Shown here: positions 22,241 through 22,438 of the stretch, piece by piece
How the letters are laid out: each line of letters begins with the position of its first letter
Position numbering within the stretch: the first letter of the stretch is position 1
Assembly (NCBI GenBank): GCA_015231995.1
Contig: JADGAO010000024.1
Location: 1-22,438 of the forward strand
Reading direction: 5' to 3'
Length of the DNA: 22,438 bases
Source of the DNA: Nitrospinota bacterium
GTDB taxonomy: Bacteria > Nitrospinota_A > UBA7883 > JACRLM01
Program-made: the position numbers and the translations under genes
The notes under the pieces: generated by a model
The model's database searches: none
What the model was told of the DNA's origin: nothing
The model's input: only the letters and a program-made list of their open reading frames with translations

Positions 22241-22438
22241 ATGAACAATTGGTTTATATTCCAACTGGCGATTGACGCTGTATTGCTGATAGCTGTCGCG
22301 CTTCTGGCGCTTCGGGAAGGAAAAACCGGGGCTGACGCCGAAAATCCTCCGTCTCCTGCGCCGCCGCTGAATCTGGTTGAGATGGAGGCGCTTACCGAGG
22401 AGCTTGCGAAACTTGTCGCCAGGGCGGAGAAAGCCGCC
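22241..22438 (+). CDS. N-terminus of a membrane-anchored protein (3' end outside window)
   Basis: Sixty-six codons are present, beginning MNNWFIFQLAIDAVLLIAVALLALREG: a single transmembrane helix (about residues 5-23) followed by an acidic/proline stretch (ENPPSPAPP). A charged helix with alanine/leucine spacing, probably a coiled coil (EELAKLVARAEKAA), then runs off the window. The layout of one N-terminal helix and a cytoplasmic coiled coil resembles DUF2802-like or other small inner-membrane accessory proteins, but too little is present to assign it. ATG 22241 has no strong ribosome site, so coupling with the upstream gene (stop at 22208) is possible. Confidence 0.6.
   Translation, partial: MNNWFIFQLAIDAVLLIAVALLALREGKTGADAENPPSPAPPLNLVEMEALTEELAKLVARAEKAA

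Overview
The window reads as chromosomal DNA from a GC-rich, probably Gram-negative environmental bacterium with a large signalling repertoire. It has lipoprotein-type exports, a periplasmic-type c-type cytochrome, a 7TMR-DISM hybrid histidine kinase, a GGDEF protein and many palindromic intergenic repeats. A deltaproteobacterial, Nitrospinota-like or related lineage would fit, but no feature fixes the taxon. Genes are densely packed, mostly on the + strand, and often overlap by ATGA/GTGA junctions. No tRNA, rRNA, CRISPR array or IS transposase was seen.

Layout. (1) 1-2083: the 3' part of a serine beta-lactamase-family hydrolase, then asd (aspartate-semialdehyde dehydrogenase) one base later. 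(2) 2143-2257: a palindromic repeat that seems to supply the Shine-Dalgarno of the next gene. (3) 2268-8895: a Ser/Thr phospho-signalling operon made of an FHA/zinc-ribbon/kinase protein with an atypical activation segment, a PP2C phosphatase, and a 1425-residue kinase with an N-terminal zinc ribbon, a threonine-motif linker and two seven-bladed WD40 propellers. (4) 8976-10706: an AT-richer pair, a RecF/OLD-like ATPase and a small TOPRIM-like acidic protein, which looks like a defence or DNA-processing cassette. Joined to it by overlapping codons are an exported alpha/beta hydrolase and a 7TMR-DISM/4xPAS hybrid histidine kinase (to 15582). (5) 15583-15816: a nested inverted-repeat element between convergent genes. 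(6) 15817-16857 (-): rlmN, divergent from a two-motif cytochrome c lipoprotein and an overlapping Rossmann-GAF-GGDEF gene (to 18747), with an operator-like inverted repeat over the promoter. (7) 18748-19751: about 1 kb without a gene, packed with several unrelated repeat families. (8) 19752-21725: a tiny lipoprotein and an AT-richer DUF262/HNH protein, a second candidate defence gene. (9) 21882-end: a small acidic/proline-rich protein of unknown function and the start of a membrane-anchored protein cut by the window edge.

How the genes may work together. The kinase/phosphatase/kinase operon is a self-contained write-read-erase module: two kinases, one FHA reader and one phosphatase. The hybrid histidine kinase and the GGDEF protein add two-component and c-di-GMP outputs. 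The two nuclease/ATPase-type loci are AT-richer than the signalling genes. The second is next to a repeat cluster, consistent with accessory DNA inserted into a housekeeping background (asd, rlmN).
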